From an uncultured Bacteroidales bacterium (GTDB taxonomy: Bacteria; Bacteroidota; Bacteroidia; Bacteroidales; Bacteroidaceae): a stretch of 64,000 nucleotides of DNA. Shown here piece after piece: positions 54,745 through 63,157 of this stretch. The stretch is from positions 124,001 to 188,000 of the forward strand of contig CACWTU010000006.1 in NCBI GenBank assembly GCA_902763885.1, given 5' to 3'. The first letter of the stretch is position 1. Each line of letters begins with the position of its first letter. The notes beneath the pieces are model-generated. The model was not told the DNA's origin, did not search any database, and was given only the letters and a program-made list of their open reading frames with translations. A program made the position numbers and the translations under genes.

Positions 54745-55482
54745 TTAAGAAAGAATGTCTTTGAGACCTTTCTGGTATTTGCGGGAAACGGGGAGTGACT
54801 CCTCTCCCACCTTGACGGTATCCTGATTGTACGATTCCACGTGATTGCTGTTTACCAGGAAGGCCCGATGGATGCGGACAAACGGATATCCCATGGCCGA
54901 TTCCCATTGCGATATGCCGGTCTTGTTGCGCAGCTTGCGGCCATCGGTAGTATGGATATACACCTCGGTATCACAGGACTCAATGTACAGCATCTGACTG
55001 GGAAGCAGCGATACACGCTTTCTATCGGAACAGAACGTTATGGGGCTCTCCATCTCAGGATGGTTGCGGGTAAGCCATCGGTCTATCAGTGATCCTCCTA
55101 TGGCCAAAGCTGATAATATTACTGAAATAAATAAAGGGTTGAATACTCCCGTGTCTTTAGGAAAATCAAAAGGAATATTATAATTCACCCCTTTAATCAT
55201 TCTATATGATCCTGAAGGCTGAAAGCATAAAGTCCATATCAGCAGCAAGTATTCCAGAATGATGATAGCCAGAACAAGATAAATGGTATTACGTATGCCC
55301 TCTGCTCTCCTTTTATAAGAGATTTTTGGCAGCATATACTGAGCGGCGAGTGCTCCAGGCAGGAACATCATTCCCACAAACAATGCTCTTGAGAAAGACA
55401 GATTTCCTACAAGCATCATAATTTTCAGTGCTACTATAATCACTGAAACTGTCCAATAGGCAATAATAACGGTTCTTTTCAT
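54745..55482 (-). CDS. membrane-anchored LytTR-family regulator (cassette 2)
   Basis: 245 residues from ATG 55482. It is laid out as the 51900 paralogue: four helices, then a LytTR domain (LLPSQMLYIESCDTEVYIHT, FVRIHRAFLVNSNHVE, LPVSRKYQKGLKDILS). The two share most of the DNA-binding domain and differ in the loop between helices 3 and 4, the likely sensing part. Divergent from the second pair of small membrane proteins. Confidence 0.85.
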   Translation of the reverse strand: MKRTVIIAYWTVSVIIVALKIMMLVGNLSFSRALFVGMMFLPGALAAQYMLPKISYKRRAEGIRNTIYLVLAIIILEYLLLIWTLCFQPSGSYRMIKGVNYNIPFDFPKDTGVFNPLFISVILSALAIGGSLIDRWLTRNHPEMESPITFCSDRKRVSLLPSQMLYIESCDTEVYIHTTDGRKLRNKTGISQWESAMGYPFVRIHRAFLVNSNHVESYNQDTVKVGEESLPVSRKYQKGLKDILS

Positions 55483-55543
55483 AAACAAAGGAATTCTGCT
55501 GACGAAGATAGTGAATACTGTAACACTCTGCTAAAAAAAGCGC

Positions 55544-55593
55544 TGTCAAATCCCCTTCAAAATGGCTTAAATGCCTTTCGGTAGGATTTGACG
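55544..55593. promoter_or_regulatory. inverted repeats in the cassette 2 divergent region (candidate LytTR sites)
   Basis: TGTCAAATCC (55544-55553) and GGATTTGACG (55584-55593) face each other about 30 bp apart. The core GGATTTGAC also occurs in the cassette 1 region (GGGATTTGACA at 52723). Confidence 0.55.
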
Positions 55594-55659
55594 TCAACCA
55601 GATTTCTTGACAGAGGGATATGACATCGAAAAAAATTGGATGACCGCGTTCAAACGCCA

Positions 55660-55667
55660 TATCTTTG
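55660..55667 (+). promoter_or_regulatory. -7 element of cassette 2 membrane proteins
   Basis: TATCTTTG with a TTG at 55636-55638 (21 bp spacer); ATG at 55692. Confidence 0.55.
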
Positions 55668-55691
55668 CATCAAACCAAATACAAATGCTTT

Positions 55692-56057
55692 ATGGAAGAA
55701 GAATTGATAGAAGAAGTAATTGAAGAATTCTCAGCTCCTGGACCACTAACCTTATTATTCCAGATTGTACCGCCTTGGATACTTAGTGTTTTCACCATTA
55801 TATTGATAGCGATACTGTTCTGCGGATGGAAAGCCCCCAGATGGGTAAGACCGTTAGGATCAATAGCATTGGCCTTCTCTTTCATTCCATGGACATGGAG
55901 GATTATGACAGCACTGAGTGACGTAAAGAACGCCGGAGCCTTATCACCTATGGTATGGATCGATGGCTTTAAAATCGAACTGTTTATAATAACATTGGGA
56001 TTTACGGTATTCCTTATCTCGAGGATTGTCATCGTAATTCAAACAAGTAGAAACTAA
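55692..56057 (+). CDS. small ExbB/TolQ/MotA-like membrane protein A (cassette 2)
   Basis: 121 residues from ATG 55692. An acidic N-terminus (EEELIEEVIEEF) precedes three helices. KAPRWVRPLGSIALAF is nearly identical to the cassette 1 protein, and NAGALSPMVWIDGFKIELF corresponds to its GDISPTVMAGG segment. 13 bp separate it from protein B. Confidence 0.78.
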   Translation: MEEELIEEVIEEFSAPGPLTLLFQIVPPWILSVFTIILIAILFCGWKAPRWVRPLGSIALAFSFIPWTWRIMTALSDVKNAGALSPMVWIDGFKIELFIITLGFTVFLISRIVIVIQTSRN

Positions 56058-56069
56058 AAAACTTGCCTT

Positions 56070-56396
56070 ATGATAAAGTTTTTCTTAACCTCAATATCCA
56101 CTTTTGATGCAATAGCGTTTGTGGTTCTGTTGCTGGCAACAATAGCTGCCGCATGGAAGGCCATAGATAAAATCAGACCTGTAGGAAAACTGATTGAAGC
56201 CATTTTCATGATGTCAATATCAGCTCAATGCCTGATTATCCTCATGGGATTATATGATAGGATCTCATGGGGAAACGTATCAATCCAGGTAGAGTTCTGC
56301 GATGATTTCCGGGCATTAGCCGCAGCAATAATACTGGCTGCCGTAGCCTACATAATCAACAACATCCTTTACATCATCCGTACTCCCCGCCTCTAA
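56070..56396 (+). CDS. small membrane protein B (cassette 2)
   Basis: 108 residues, three helices, ending INNILYIIRTPRL as in cassette 1 (RILYIIRTPRI). It lacks the longer loop of its cassette 1 relative. No TonB-C gene follows; instead the cassette ends at a repeat and a convergent GNAT gene. Confidence 0.73.
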   Translation: MIKFFLTSISTFDAIAFVVLLLATIAAAWKAIDKIRPVGKLIEAIFMMSISAQCLIILMGLYDRISWGNVSIQVEFCDDFRALAAAIILAAVAYIINNILYIIRTPRL

Positions 56397-56401
56397 AAAA
56401 T

Positions 56402-56430
56402 GTGGAATTGGGGACAGTCCCCAATTACAC
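56402..56430. repeat. short palindromic repeat (family A)
   Basis: GTGGAATTGGGGACAG with TCCCCAATTACAC; fills the gap between two convergent stop codons. Confidence 0.85.
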
Positions 56431-56434
56431 GTTT

Positions 56435-56953
56435 TTACAGTTTCATGATCTTTACAGGACGGGAGTCGCTGTGGTAGAGATTGCTGAGTATGTTGGTACG
56501 GCCGGTGTCCATGAATCCGCATTTCTCCATTACGCGGCCCGATGCGGGGTTGTCCACAAAGTAATCGGCCCAGATATTCTTGAATCCTCTCCTCTTGAAA
56601 CAATAGTCAATCATGGCGCGCAGGGCCTCAGTGCAAAGTCCCTTGTTCCAATATGGCTTACCTATCCAATAACCCACCTCAACATCCTGCTCTCCTATCT
56701 CAATATTGCTCTCGCCATACGGGTAATACCCCATACACCCTATCACATGACCAGTCTCCTTTAGCTCCAGCGCCCAGGTATGACCGTTTGAAAAGATATT
56801 CTTAATCACCATCAGACTGTCATCGACCGTCTGATGAGGGGGCCAGCCGGCACGCTCGCCAATATCAGGGTCCGATGCACACAGGAACAGATCCTCCGCA
56901 TCGGCCTCCGTCCAAGCCCTGAACCTTAATCTCTCTGTCTCAAAATTCTCCAT
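56435..56953 (-). CDS. GNAT family acetyltransferase (RimJ/RimL-like)
   Basis: 172 residues. FETERLRFRAWTEADAEDLF at the start, VEVGYWIGKPYWNKGLCTEAL binding acetyl-CoA, and NPASGRVMEKCGF are standard for RimJ/RimL-type N-acetyltransferases. Target unknown. Confidence 0.9.
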   Translation of the reverse strand: MENFETERLRFRAWTEADAEDLFLCASDPDIGERAGWPPHQTVDDSLMVIKNIFSNGHTWALELKETGHVIGCMGYYPYGESNIEIGEQDVEVGYWIGKPYWNKGLCTEALRAMIDYCFKRRGFKNIWADYFVDNPASGRVMEKCGFMDTGRTNILSNLYHSDSRPVKIMKL

Positions 56954-56961
56954 AATCTAAA

Positions 56962-57000
56962 AAGTGACGCAAAGGGGTCGTTTCGTTTTGCGTCGTTTTT
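56962..57000. repeat. short palindromic repeat, GACGC type (family A)
   Basis: GTGACGCAAAGGGGTCGTTT with CGTTTTGCGTCG, close to the copy at 41436. It lies right upstream of the damaged start of the beta-propeller gene. Confidence 0.88.
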
Positions 57001-57064
57001 GCAAAATTAATTATCTTTACGCAGAATAGAATTATCCTTTCTGGCTGCCCTGATATCGGCCCTG

Positions 57065-58231
57065 TTGGTTTGCTCCTGCAAGAATAACGCCACTAACGAC
57101 GACTGCTTGCAGATTACAAAACATGACGTAATTGAACTTGAGGGTTCATTCGATGACAACTATCTGGAAAGTTGGGACTATATCCTGCTTGATGATGACA
57201 ACCTTGACGGAATCCTGGGTAACAACTATAGGGTTCAATATGATGACGGGCTCTATTTTCTGGACGACATACGACCCATGAATTATGCCATAAAAGTATT
57301 TGACAGCACGGGACACTACCTGAACGACATAGGTCGCATGGGGCGTGCAAGAAATGAATTCCTGTTTATTGACGAATGGACCATCGACCCCTACCGTAAT
57401 CAGGTACTACTCATTAACAGCAATGGCTATTACAGCAACGTCACGATCAAGCGATATGATTATCAGGGTAATTTCATTAGTCAGACCGAGACCGACACTC
57501 TGACCGATCAGTACCACATAGGGAAAGTGATCAAATGTATGTCAGATGGCAGTATACTTGTGGAAAACAACCTGAGTTTCAAGCCGATATATGAATACTT
57601 CTACATACATCCGGACGGCACATTCAGCACTCCCCTAGGGACCAACGGTTATGATCAGAATTGGAGCGATGAAGATTTGGCGATTCTGAAGCATGATATT
57701 TCCTTGGCCGGTGACTGGCCTGGATTTTCTATACGTGAAGCAACTTACAACGTCCTGTCCGATACCACCATCCTTATGCCCAAGCTTGACAGCCACATCT
57801 ACAGTCTGTACGGCACCGGATACAGTTGCATCGCTAACCTGAGTTGCCTGCCCCAGGTTTCAGATTACGACAAGAAACACTTAGGCTATGAGGCGTTTCG
57901 TGACGACGACGATATCAGCACCATTAATGAGTACAAGGATTATCTGTACATAATCTATAATGACCGAACCGAATATGTCTTTGAAAAACGGACCTCCAGA
58001 TTGCTCCGCATGAAACGCGATATATCCAATCTCAAAGTTCCGGATCATGGATTTCATACGATTCATGGGAACGATGTCATATCCACAATCACATCCTATT
58101 CAATAAAAAACGAACTGGAGTCTATTGACAATAACGAAAGTGAGTGGGGTTACAGTCCCGATGTAATGGAATTCTACCGCAAGGTCAAGGACCACGAGAA
58201 CTCCATCATCATAATCACACACTACAAATGA
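57065..58231 (+). CDS. 6-bladed beta-propeller lipoprotein, start codon lost or non-standard
   Basis: 388 residues counted from a TTG at 57065. Blade-like repeats (NYAIKVFDSTGHYLNDIGRM, IKRYDYQGNFISQTET) indicate the NHL-like 6-bladed propeller lipoproteins common in Bacteroidales. The same frame upstream encodes a lipoprotein signal (SFLAALISALLVCSCKNN) back to a stop at 57008, but with no ATG, GTG or TTG before it; only ATA (57026) or TTA codons are present. A family A repeat ends 8 bp before that stop. Confidence 0.7.
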   Translation: MVCSCKNNATNDDCLQITKHDVIELEGSFDDNYLESWDYILLDDDNLDGILGNNYRVQYDDGLYFLDDIRPMNYAIKVFDSTGHYLNDIGRMGRARNEFLFIDEWTIDPYRNQVLLINSNGYYSNVTIKRYDYQGNFISQTETDTLTDQYHIGKVIKCMSDGSILVENNLSFKPIYEYFYIHPDGTFSTPLGTNGYDQNWSDEDLAILKHDISLAGDWPGFSIREATYNVLSDTTILMPKLDSHIYSLYGTGYSCIANLSCLPQVSDYDKKHLGYEAFRDDDDISTINEYKDYLYIIYNDRTEYVFEKRTSRLLRMKRDISNLKVPDHGFHTIHGNDVISTITSYSIKNELESIDNNESEWGYSPDVMEFYRKVKDHENSIIIITHYK

Positions 58232-58347
58232 TACCATTGGGGACGGTTCCGTTTGGTACCGTTTTTGACGTAACGCAAAGGGGTCGTTTCTTTTAGTCGC
58301 TTCGCTTTGTAAAAGCGTCCCTTCGGACCGAGCGAACAATGCGTCAC
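58231..58347. repeat. mosaic of family A repeats
   Basis: TACCATTGGGGACGGTTCCG with TTTGGTA at 58232, then CGCAAAGGGGTCGTTTC (GACGC type) whose partner arm (AATGCGTC, 58339-58345) is displaced by an inserted palindromic segment (TCGCTTCGC, GCGTCCCTTCGGACCGAGCG). It ends at the stop codon of the PIN remnant. Confidence 0.85.
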
Positions 58348-58461
58348 TCAGGGGCGATATGAATACATCCTGGCAAAATCCTGGAGACGAGTTATTTCAA
58401 TCTTGGGGAAGCCTATTGTCTTCAGGATATTAAAATGCGAATCAAGGACTATAGTTCTCAT
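58348..58461 (-). pseudogene. C-terminal remnant of a PIN-domain toxin
   Basis: 37 residues, reading MRTIVLDSHFNILKTIGFPK and IEITRLQDFARMYSYRP, right after the RelB-type antitoxin. DSHFNILKTIGFPKI resembles the last strand and helix of PIN-family toxins (D-x-HF-x-x-LK-x-I-x-FPK). A full PIN toxin is about 130 residues, so the catalytic part is missing. Reading from a TTG at 58473 adds four residues. Confidence 0.55.
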
Positions 58462-58478
58462 GGCATTAATCAACGTCT

Positions 58479-58760
58479 TTATTTATCCGGTTTGTATGGT
58501 GTTCTTAAATGTTCGTCCAATAATGAATTGATCTCGTTCACGCCCCACTGTTTCTCGGCCCAGAACTTGTCAATAGACTCCTGAGTCCTTGCGGCAACTT
58601 CATCGGACATAACGTCGAACGGAATCCTGCCCCTCTGCACAACAGCCCGGGCAAAAACGTTCATGGCAGCATTGGCGCTCATGCCAAACTGACTACAAAG
58701 TGCATCAAATGATGACTTCAGATTAGCGTCCATGCGGACAGTCATTGAAACCTGCGGCAT
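58479..58760 (-). CDS. RelB/DinJ-family antitoxin
   Basis: 93 residues. QVSMTVRMDANLKSSFDALC and GMSANAAMNVFARAVVQRGRIPF match the ribbon-helix-helix RelB/DinJ antitoxins. The next gene has only a toxin fragment, so this antitoxin looks orphaned. Confidence 0.88.
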   Translation of the reverse strand: MPQVSMTVRMDANLKSSFDALCSQFGMSANAAMNVFARAVVQRGRIPFDVMSDEVAARTQESIDKFWAEKQWGVNEINSLLDEHLRTPYKPDK

Positions 58761-58846
58761 AATTAAAGCTTTTCAATCAGCGCAAATGTAATCAAATTAA
58801 ATCATTCTGCAATAATTTTCAATCAATTTTAGGCCGATAAGTGAAA

Positions 58847-58880
58847 AGTGACGCAAAACGAAATGACCCTAATGCGTCAT
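58847..58880. repeat. short palindromic repeat, GACGC type (family A)
   Basis: AGTGACGCAAAACGAAATGA with CCCTAATGCGTCAT. Apart from it, 58761-59018 holds no gene; it is AT-rich. Confidence 0.82.
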
Positions 58881-59018
58881 GGTGATGTTGTTTACTTCAT
58901 GGTTGGTTTATGCAAATATATAAAACAAAATCCCCAGATGCAAGCGTTCTGGGTAATATTTTGCACAAAAAGTTTTGATATGTGCAATAATAATGACTGG
59001 ATTATTTAATCTACAGTT

Positions 59019-59825
59019 TTAATTACTATCCCATCCTTCCTCTGTATATGTTTTAATTTCTTTTTTATCCCATTTAGAAATACGACCTGATGAATCAACA
59101 ATTAATGGCACTATCTTAACCAAACTATTTCTGGTGTGGTTTTGATATGGACTACTATACATGTAATCGTTGCTATATCCAATATAATACAACTTATTAT
59201 CCCAAAATATGTAATAAAAATCAAAACCATTATACTCATCTTTACCATAATATTTTGGATACCATATATGTCTTGTAAATGATCCTATGTAATTATTCTT
59301 AAACACAAAATAGTATTCAACTTTTTTCTCTGTAGTTACACGGTCCGGACCAGAAGCGTACGGGAAATATTCATCCCAAACAACTGTTTTCAGATTTAAT
59401 ATTGAAATACAAAAAGCTGTATATATCTCCTTTTTACCTTTCCTATAGGTTGCATAGCTATCTCCAACATACTTATTAGATATTTGAGAATAGTATTCGG
59501 TTTCGAAATCGTATTTGTCACTTATTTTCCTTACTTTAATCGTTGTTGGTGTATTATTAAACGAATTATTGGCTGTAATTGTTTTTGTATCTTTATTATA
59601 TGAATAATGGCCAGCTTGTATTACCCCGCTAAAACGAAAATACAATATATAAGTATTATCGCGCCCAAACACCATAAAACTTTCTCCACTCTTCCACTCT
59701 CCAATTATTTCATCCAAAGTAATATCGTTTACTTCTTTATTATCATCTTCTGTTTGCTCTTCACATGATATATTTATAAAAGAAATAAACAACAATAATA
59801 GTGTAATGATTTTTATTTTTTTCAT
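59019..59825 (-). CDS. AT-rich lipoprotein, unknown function
   Basis: 268 residues from ATG 59825; lipobox INISC with Cys 21. A lipocalin-like start (EIIGEWKSGESFMVFGRDNTY) and a Tyr-rich remainder. Composition is clearly more AT-rich than neighbours, suggesting recent transfer. No family assigned. Confidence 0.7.
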   Translation of the reverse strand: MKKIKIITLLLLFISFINISCEEQTEDDNKEVNDITLDEIIGEWKSGESFMVFGRDNTYILYFRFSGVIQAGHYSYNKDTKTITANNSFNNTPTTIKVRKISDKYDFETEYYSQISNKYVGDSYATYRKGKKEIYTAFCISILNLKTVVWDEYFPYASGPDRVTTEKKVEYYFVFKNNYIGSFTRHIWYPKYYGKDEYNGFDFYYIFWDNKLYYIGYSNDYMYSSPYQNHTRNSLVKIVPLIVDSSGRISKWDKKEIKTYTEEGWDSN

Positions 59826-59906
59826 AAAATGGGAGTATTTATCACCCACAAATATAAGTATTTATAACAAAACCGTCAATGACAATTTGCCACTGGCGGT
59901 TGTTGT

Positions 59907-60734
59907 TTACCTCATATTGCTCTTATCCATGTACTTGAAATGATTCTCTAAAGTGGATATATAATCCAGCATCTTGTCATTATTGACATACTGAGTACGG
60001 TCCTTGAAGTTGGTTACAATTGAATCACGAGCAACTGTATCACCTACAAGATGATATATTGAGCTTTCCATGAAGGTTTGCAACAGTTGCACCCAGACTT
60101 GATCATCAGGATAGTAATACTGGTTGGCCATACGATAGAACGGCAGCAGCTCTAGGGCATTTTCCTTAAAGCCAGCCTCTGACAGATTGAGGCCATAATC
60201 CAGGAGTAGATTGTGGAACGACGGGGCTACATTATTTGGCTGGCCATCAGGTATGCCATTGATGTTTAACTCTGTCAGGACTTCAGAATACAGCCACTCC
60301 AGATAACCTTTCTGGTAGCTGTCTGGCTGATATTCTTGCAACATTTCCTTTACGACATTGAGTATGAACATGCAGCGCAGTTCTGACTCGCGCAGGTGTC
60401 CAAGGATGCCATCACGAGTATCGGCTTCCAAAAGGAACTGAGAGGCTTTCTGGTACTTATTGGTGCGTACATGATGCACAAAGCGTTTCCAAGAACGGCT
60501 GGCCACCAACCAGGCATCACGTATTTGCACCTCTGAGAAAACGACTCCAGTCTCTGGATTCACAACGCATGGAATGCTGTCAGCATATTGACTTATGATT
60601 ACGCGATTGACGGAGTCTATCCACATAACACTGGCGCATAAGGGTGTCCTTTCAATCCCACCAATATAATGTCTGTGGCGGCATGATGTAAGGCAGACGG
60701 CTGCCAGGCAAAGGATGTAATAGATTGTTCTCAT
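59907..60734 (-). CDS. lipoprotein, mostly helical, unknown function
   Basis: 275 residues; lipobox LTSC with Cys 18. After ~60 residues the sequence is helical with Leu/Tyr spacing suggestive of TPR-like pairs (YQKASQFLLEADTRD, NALELLPFYRMANQYY). It follows the LOTUS-DUF3825 set with a 24 bp gap and may be co-transcribed. Confidence 0.65.
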   Translation of the reverse strand: MRTIYYILCLAAVCLTSCRHRHYIGGIERTPLCASVMWIDSVNRVIISQYADSIPCVVNPETGVVFSEVQIRDAWLVASRSWKRFVHHVRTNKYQKASQFLLEADTRDGILGHLRESELRCMFILNVVKEMLQEYQPDSYQKGYLEWLYSEVLTELNINGIPDGQPNNVAPSFHNLLLDYGLNLSEAGFKENALELLPFYRMANQYYYPDDQVWVQLLQTFMESSIYHLVGDTVARDSIVTNFKDRTQYVNNDKMLDYISTLENHFKYMDKSNMR

Positions 60735-60758
60735 AATGGGTTGTGATATGGTTTATTG

Positions 60759-61172
60759 TTAGAATCCGAAAACATCATAATCGATATCCCCACCGGGGTA
60801 CGGGCCGTACTGGCCATCGGTCAGTGCGTCCCACTCCTCTTCGGCCCAGTCTATACCTTTGTATGGGTCATTAGATTCGGCTTCTTCGGCTTCCTGGCGC
60901 TGTATGGCTACCTCAATTTCATAATCATGTAATTCTTCAAGATAACAGTCATTGAGGGACCATTGCTCCAAGAAATCTCCGTCCAATGGGAAATCCGGGA
61001 ATGACTCACTTATTTGATGTAGTAAGTCCTCTGTAAAGTAGCAACGCTCAGGGTCAACATTATTGTTACACCATGTGATGTATCCCGGATCATACTGCAG
61101 CACCTCACCTATTGACTTACCTTTATACTTACCGAAGTGGAACTTGTCATTCAGTGTATTGAAGCTGCTCAT
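60759..61172 (-). CDS. ExoX C-terminal-like small protein
   Basis: 137 residues. KFHFGKYKGKSIGEVLQYDP and GYITWC match the small domain found at the C-terminus of exodeoxyribonuclease X-like proteins, here without a nuclease. The rest is strongly acidic (EEAESNDPYKGIDWAEEEWD), typical of nucleic-acid mimics or protein-interaction tails. The start overlaps the previous gene's stop by 4 bp. Confidence 0.72.
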   Translation of the reverse strand: MSSFNTLNDKFHFGKYKGKSIGEVLQYDPGYITWCNNNVDPERCYFTEDLLHQISESFPDFPLDGDFLEQWSLNDCYLEELHDYEIEVAIQRQEAEEAESNDPYKGIDWAEEEWDALTDGQYGPYPGGDIDYDVFGF

Positions 61173-61792
61173 ATTGACGAAACTGAATTATCAATAAAGA
61201 GTTCTGAGGTACGGAACAATGCGAAGTCCAGATGACCGGTAACCTGGTTTGTATGACGGCATATTACCAGGAACTCATTGCCGACACCCCGGACAGTGTC
61301 ATACTCATCCTGAAAGAGATACTCGCCAGGTGTTGTATGATAGATGTAAGTTTTGGAATCATCCGGAACTTTTTCAATAATGCCCGGCCGGCTGAACTTG
61401 TTATGGAAACTGGTTTGCTTGTAACTGCGGATTCTGTTGAACTCGTTCCTATTGGTGGCGGCAAGCTCCGGTACATAAATCTGGCTGAGGAACAAATCCT
61501 GAGTTTCCTTACATACACTTACACGATCGAATATAGGATATGTATAGAAAGCTTTTTTGCAATCCTTACCATAGCCGCTATCTGTGTAACGTGTTGTGGT
61601 CAAGACGTTGCAGCATACACGTGACTCTTCCATTGCTATCAGGTCATTATCAAATGCTATTAGTCCATCATTATTATATAGCGGAACGAATCCGTATATT
61701 ACCATGTCTTTACTTAAGGTATGATTGACAACCTTACCGCTCTTTAACTGTTCGCCCTGCTCTAAGAGGGTGCTTAATTTGCTGATTTCCAT
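61169..61792 (-). CDS. hypothetical protein between DUF3825 and ExoX-C-like genes
   Basis: 207 residues from ATG 61792; a TTG at 61828, directly after the upstream stop codon, would add 12. No signal peptide or membrane helix. No family recognised. Middle operon member: it touches the DUF3825 gene and overlaps the ExoX-C-like gene by 4 bp. Confidence 0.65.
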   Translation of the reverse strand: MEISKLSTLLEQGEQLKSGKVVNHTLSKDMVIYGFVPLYNNDGLIAFDNDLIAMEESRVCCNVLTTTRYTDSGYGKDCKKAFYTYPIFDRVSVCKETQDLFLSQIYVPELAATNRNEFNRIRSYKQTSFHNKFSRPGIIEKVPDDSKTYIYHTTPGEYLFQDEYDTVRGVGNEFLVICRHTNQVTGHLDFALFRTSELFIDNSVSSI

Positions 61793-61828
61793 TGTACTTT
61801 GTTTTACTGTGATTATTCTATTATCCAA

Positions 61829-63046
61829 TTAAATAAGTGGGCTGTTACCGCCGCTGATATGATTGGCGCTTAACCAGTCCATTCCGGGACGTCCTACCAG
61901 GCGGGCATCAGTATATGCCCAGTCAAGTGTGAGGATGGTGGAGCCTTCATACTTACCAGTGGCCGTTTTACTTACCACAAGTGCGATATCGACTACGCTG
62001 TCTGATGTAAGGCACAACGGGATGAGGAATGACATCTGATTGGTCTTGGGGTAATACATGGGTATAGCATTGCGGTGGTCACAGCGTATGCGTTTCATGG
62101 CAAGGTCCATGGCGTAATTGATGGCACCGGCAAACCTCTGATAGATGAACTGGTCACTGAGAATCTTATCCCTAACCTGATCAAAATACGCAGTCTTTTC
62201 TGTATCGGAGTCTGGAACAGCAATATCCGGAACAATCTGCTGCAGGAAATTGACAGGCATACGGTACACACGCTTAATGATGTGGTCCATATCAAGGATG
62301 GGCTTGCCGCAGCGGATATCATAAACAACATCGGCCGGATTATCCGTATATGTGGCGCGTTCTATCTCTGATGAGAAGGCCTTGTTGATTACCTTACCCT
62401 TGCCCTGACCTGCAATGACGAAATCCAGGAATATCCACTCTGATTTGAAGCCTGGGTCATTACGCTTGAACAGTGCGATGATGTCATCATAATGTTCATT
62501 ATAGAGGCCGGTATTGAATGCTGCCAGATTGGAGTCTGCGGAATAGACAATCTTTTTCTGGTACTGGATGCGGCAGAAGGTGTAACGCAGATAGCTCCAT
62601 AGAATGGGATGACTGGGATATGGAGGCAGGTTGTTGTCAAAGCTCCAGTTCTCATTGGTCATTGAGGCGAGCTTGGAAAGAATCTCATTGATGTTGAGGA
62701 GGTATGCCCAGTCTTCGAGCGGCAGAAAGCCACGGTTCTTGATATCACTGTTGCCGGTGCTTGTGGGCTTGCGGTTAACCCTACTGGAAGTGATATCCTT
62801 CTTATCAATAAGACGCACATAAACAACGGGAACCTTCTTTGAGTTGTCTATATATAACTCAAAGGTGTCCGGATATGCCTCAAGTAAATTCCTGAGCTTA
62901 GGAAAGCCCATCGATGCAATATCTACCTTATTTACTGATATCGCCTTACCTAGAGTGCATAGATTAAGCCACTCTGTACCATTCTCTCTAATTGTAACCT
63001 TTGGCAGCCTTGCTACCAACTCGATTAATGAATTAATCTCTGTCAT
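61829..63046 (-). CDS. LOTUS (OST-HTH)-DUF3825 protein
   Basis: 405 residues. An N-terminal winged-helix of LOTUS/OST-HTH type (about 1-75: LPKVTIRENGTEWLNLCTLG, ASMGFPKLRNLLEAYPDTFE) is followed after a linker by DUF3825 (about 105-390: LEDWAYLLNINEILSKLASM, WSFDNNLPPYPSHPILWSYL, FNTGLYNEHYDDIIALF). LOTUS domains bind RNA (G-rich or structured). DUF3825 has unknown activity. First of a tightly packed operon. Confidence 0.82.
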   Translation of the reverse strand: MTEINSLIELVARLPKVTIRENGTEWLNLCTLGKAISVNKVDIASMGFPKLRNLLEAYPDTFELYIDNSKKVPVVYVRLIDKKDITSSRVNRKPTSTGNSDIKNRGFLPLEDWAYLLNINEILSKLASMTNENWSFDNNLPPYPSHPILWSYLRYTFCRIQYQKKIVYSADSNLAAFNTGLYNEHYDDIIALFKRNDPGFKSEWIFLDFVIAGQGKGKVINKAFSSEIERATYTDNPADVVYDIRCGKPILDMDHIIKRVYRMPVNFLQQIVPDIAVPDSDTEKTAYFDQVRDKILSDQFIYQRFAGAINYAMDLAMKRIRCDHRNAIPMYYPKTNQMSFLIPLCLTSDSVVDIALVVSKTATGKYEGSTILTLDWAYTDARLVGRPGMDWLSANHISGGNSPLI

Positions 63047-63157
63047 ATCTATTTGTGTTAATTGTATTCTTAACTTATCGCCCGAGGGCTAATGTCATAA
63101 CTGACGAGACAAAGGTGAGGACAAAACGCTGAGAGAAAAAGCGTTTTGATAAAAGAC

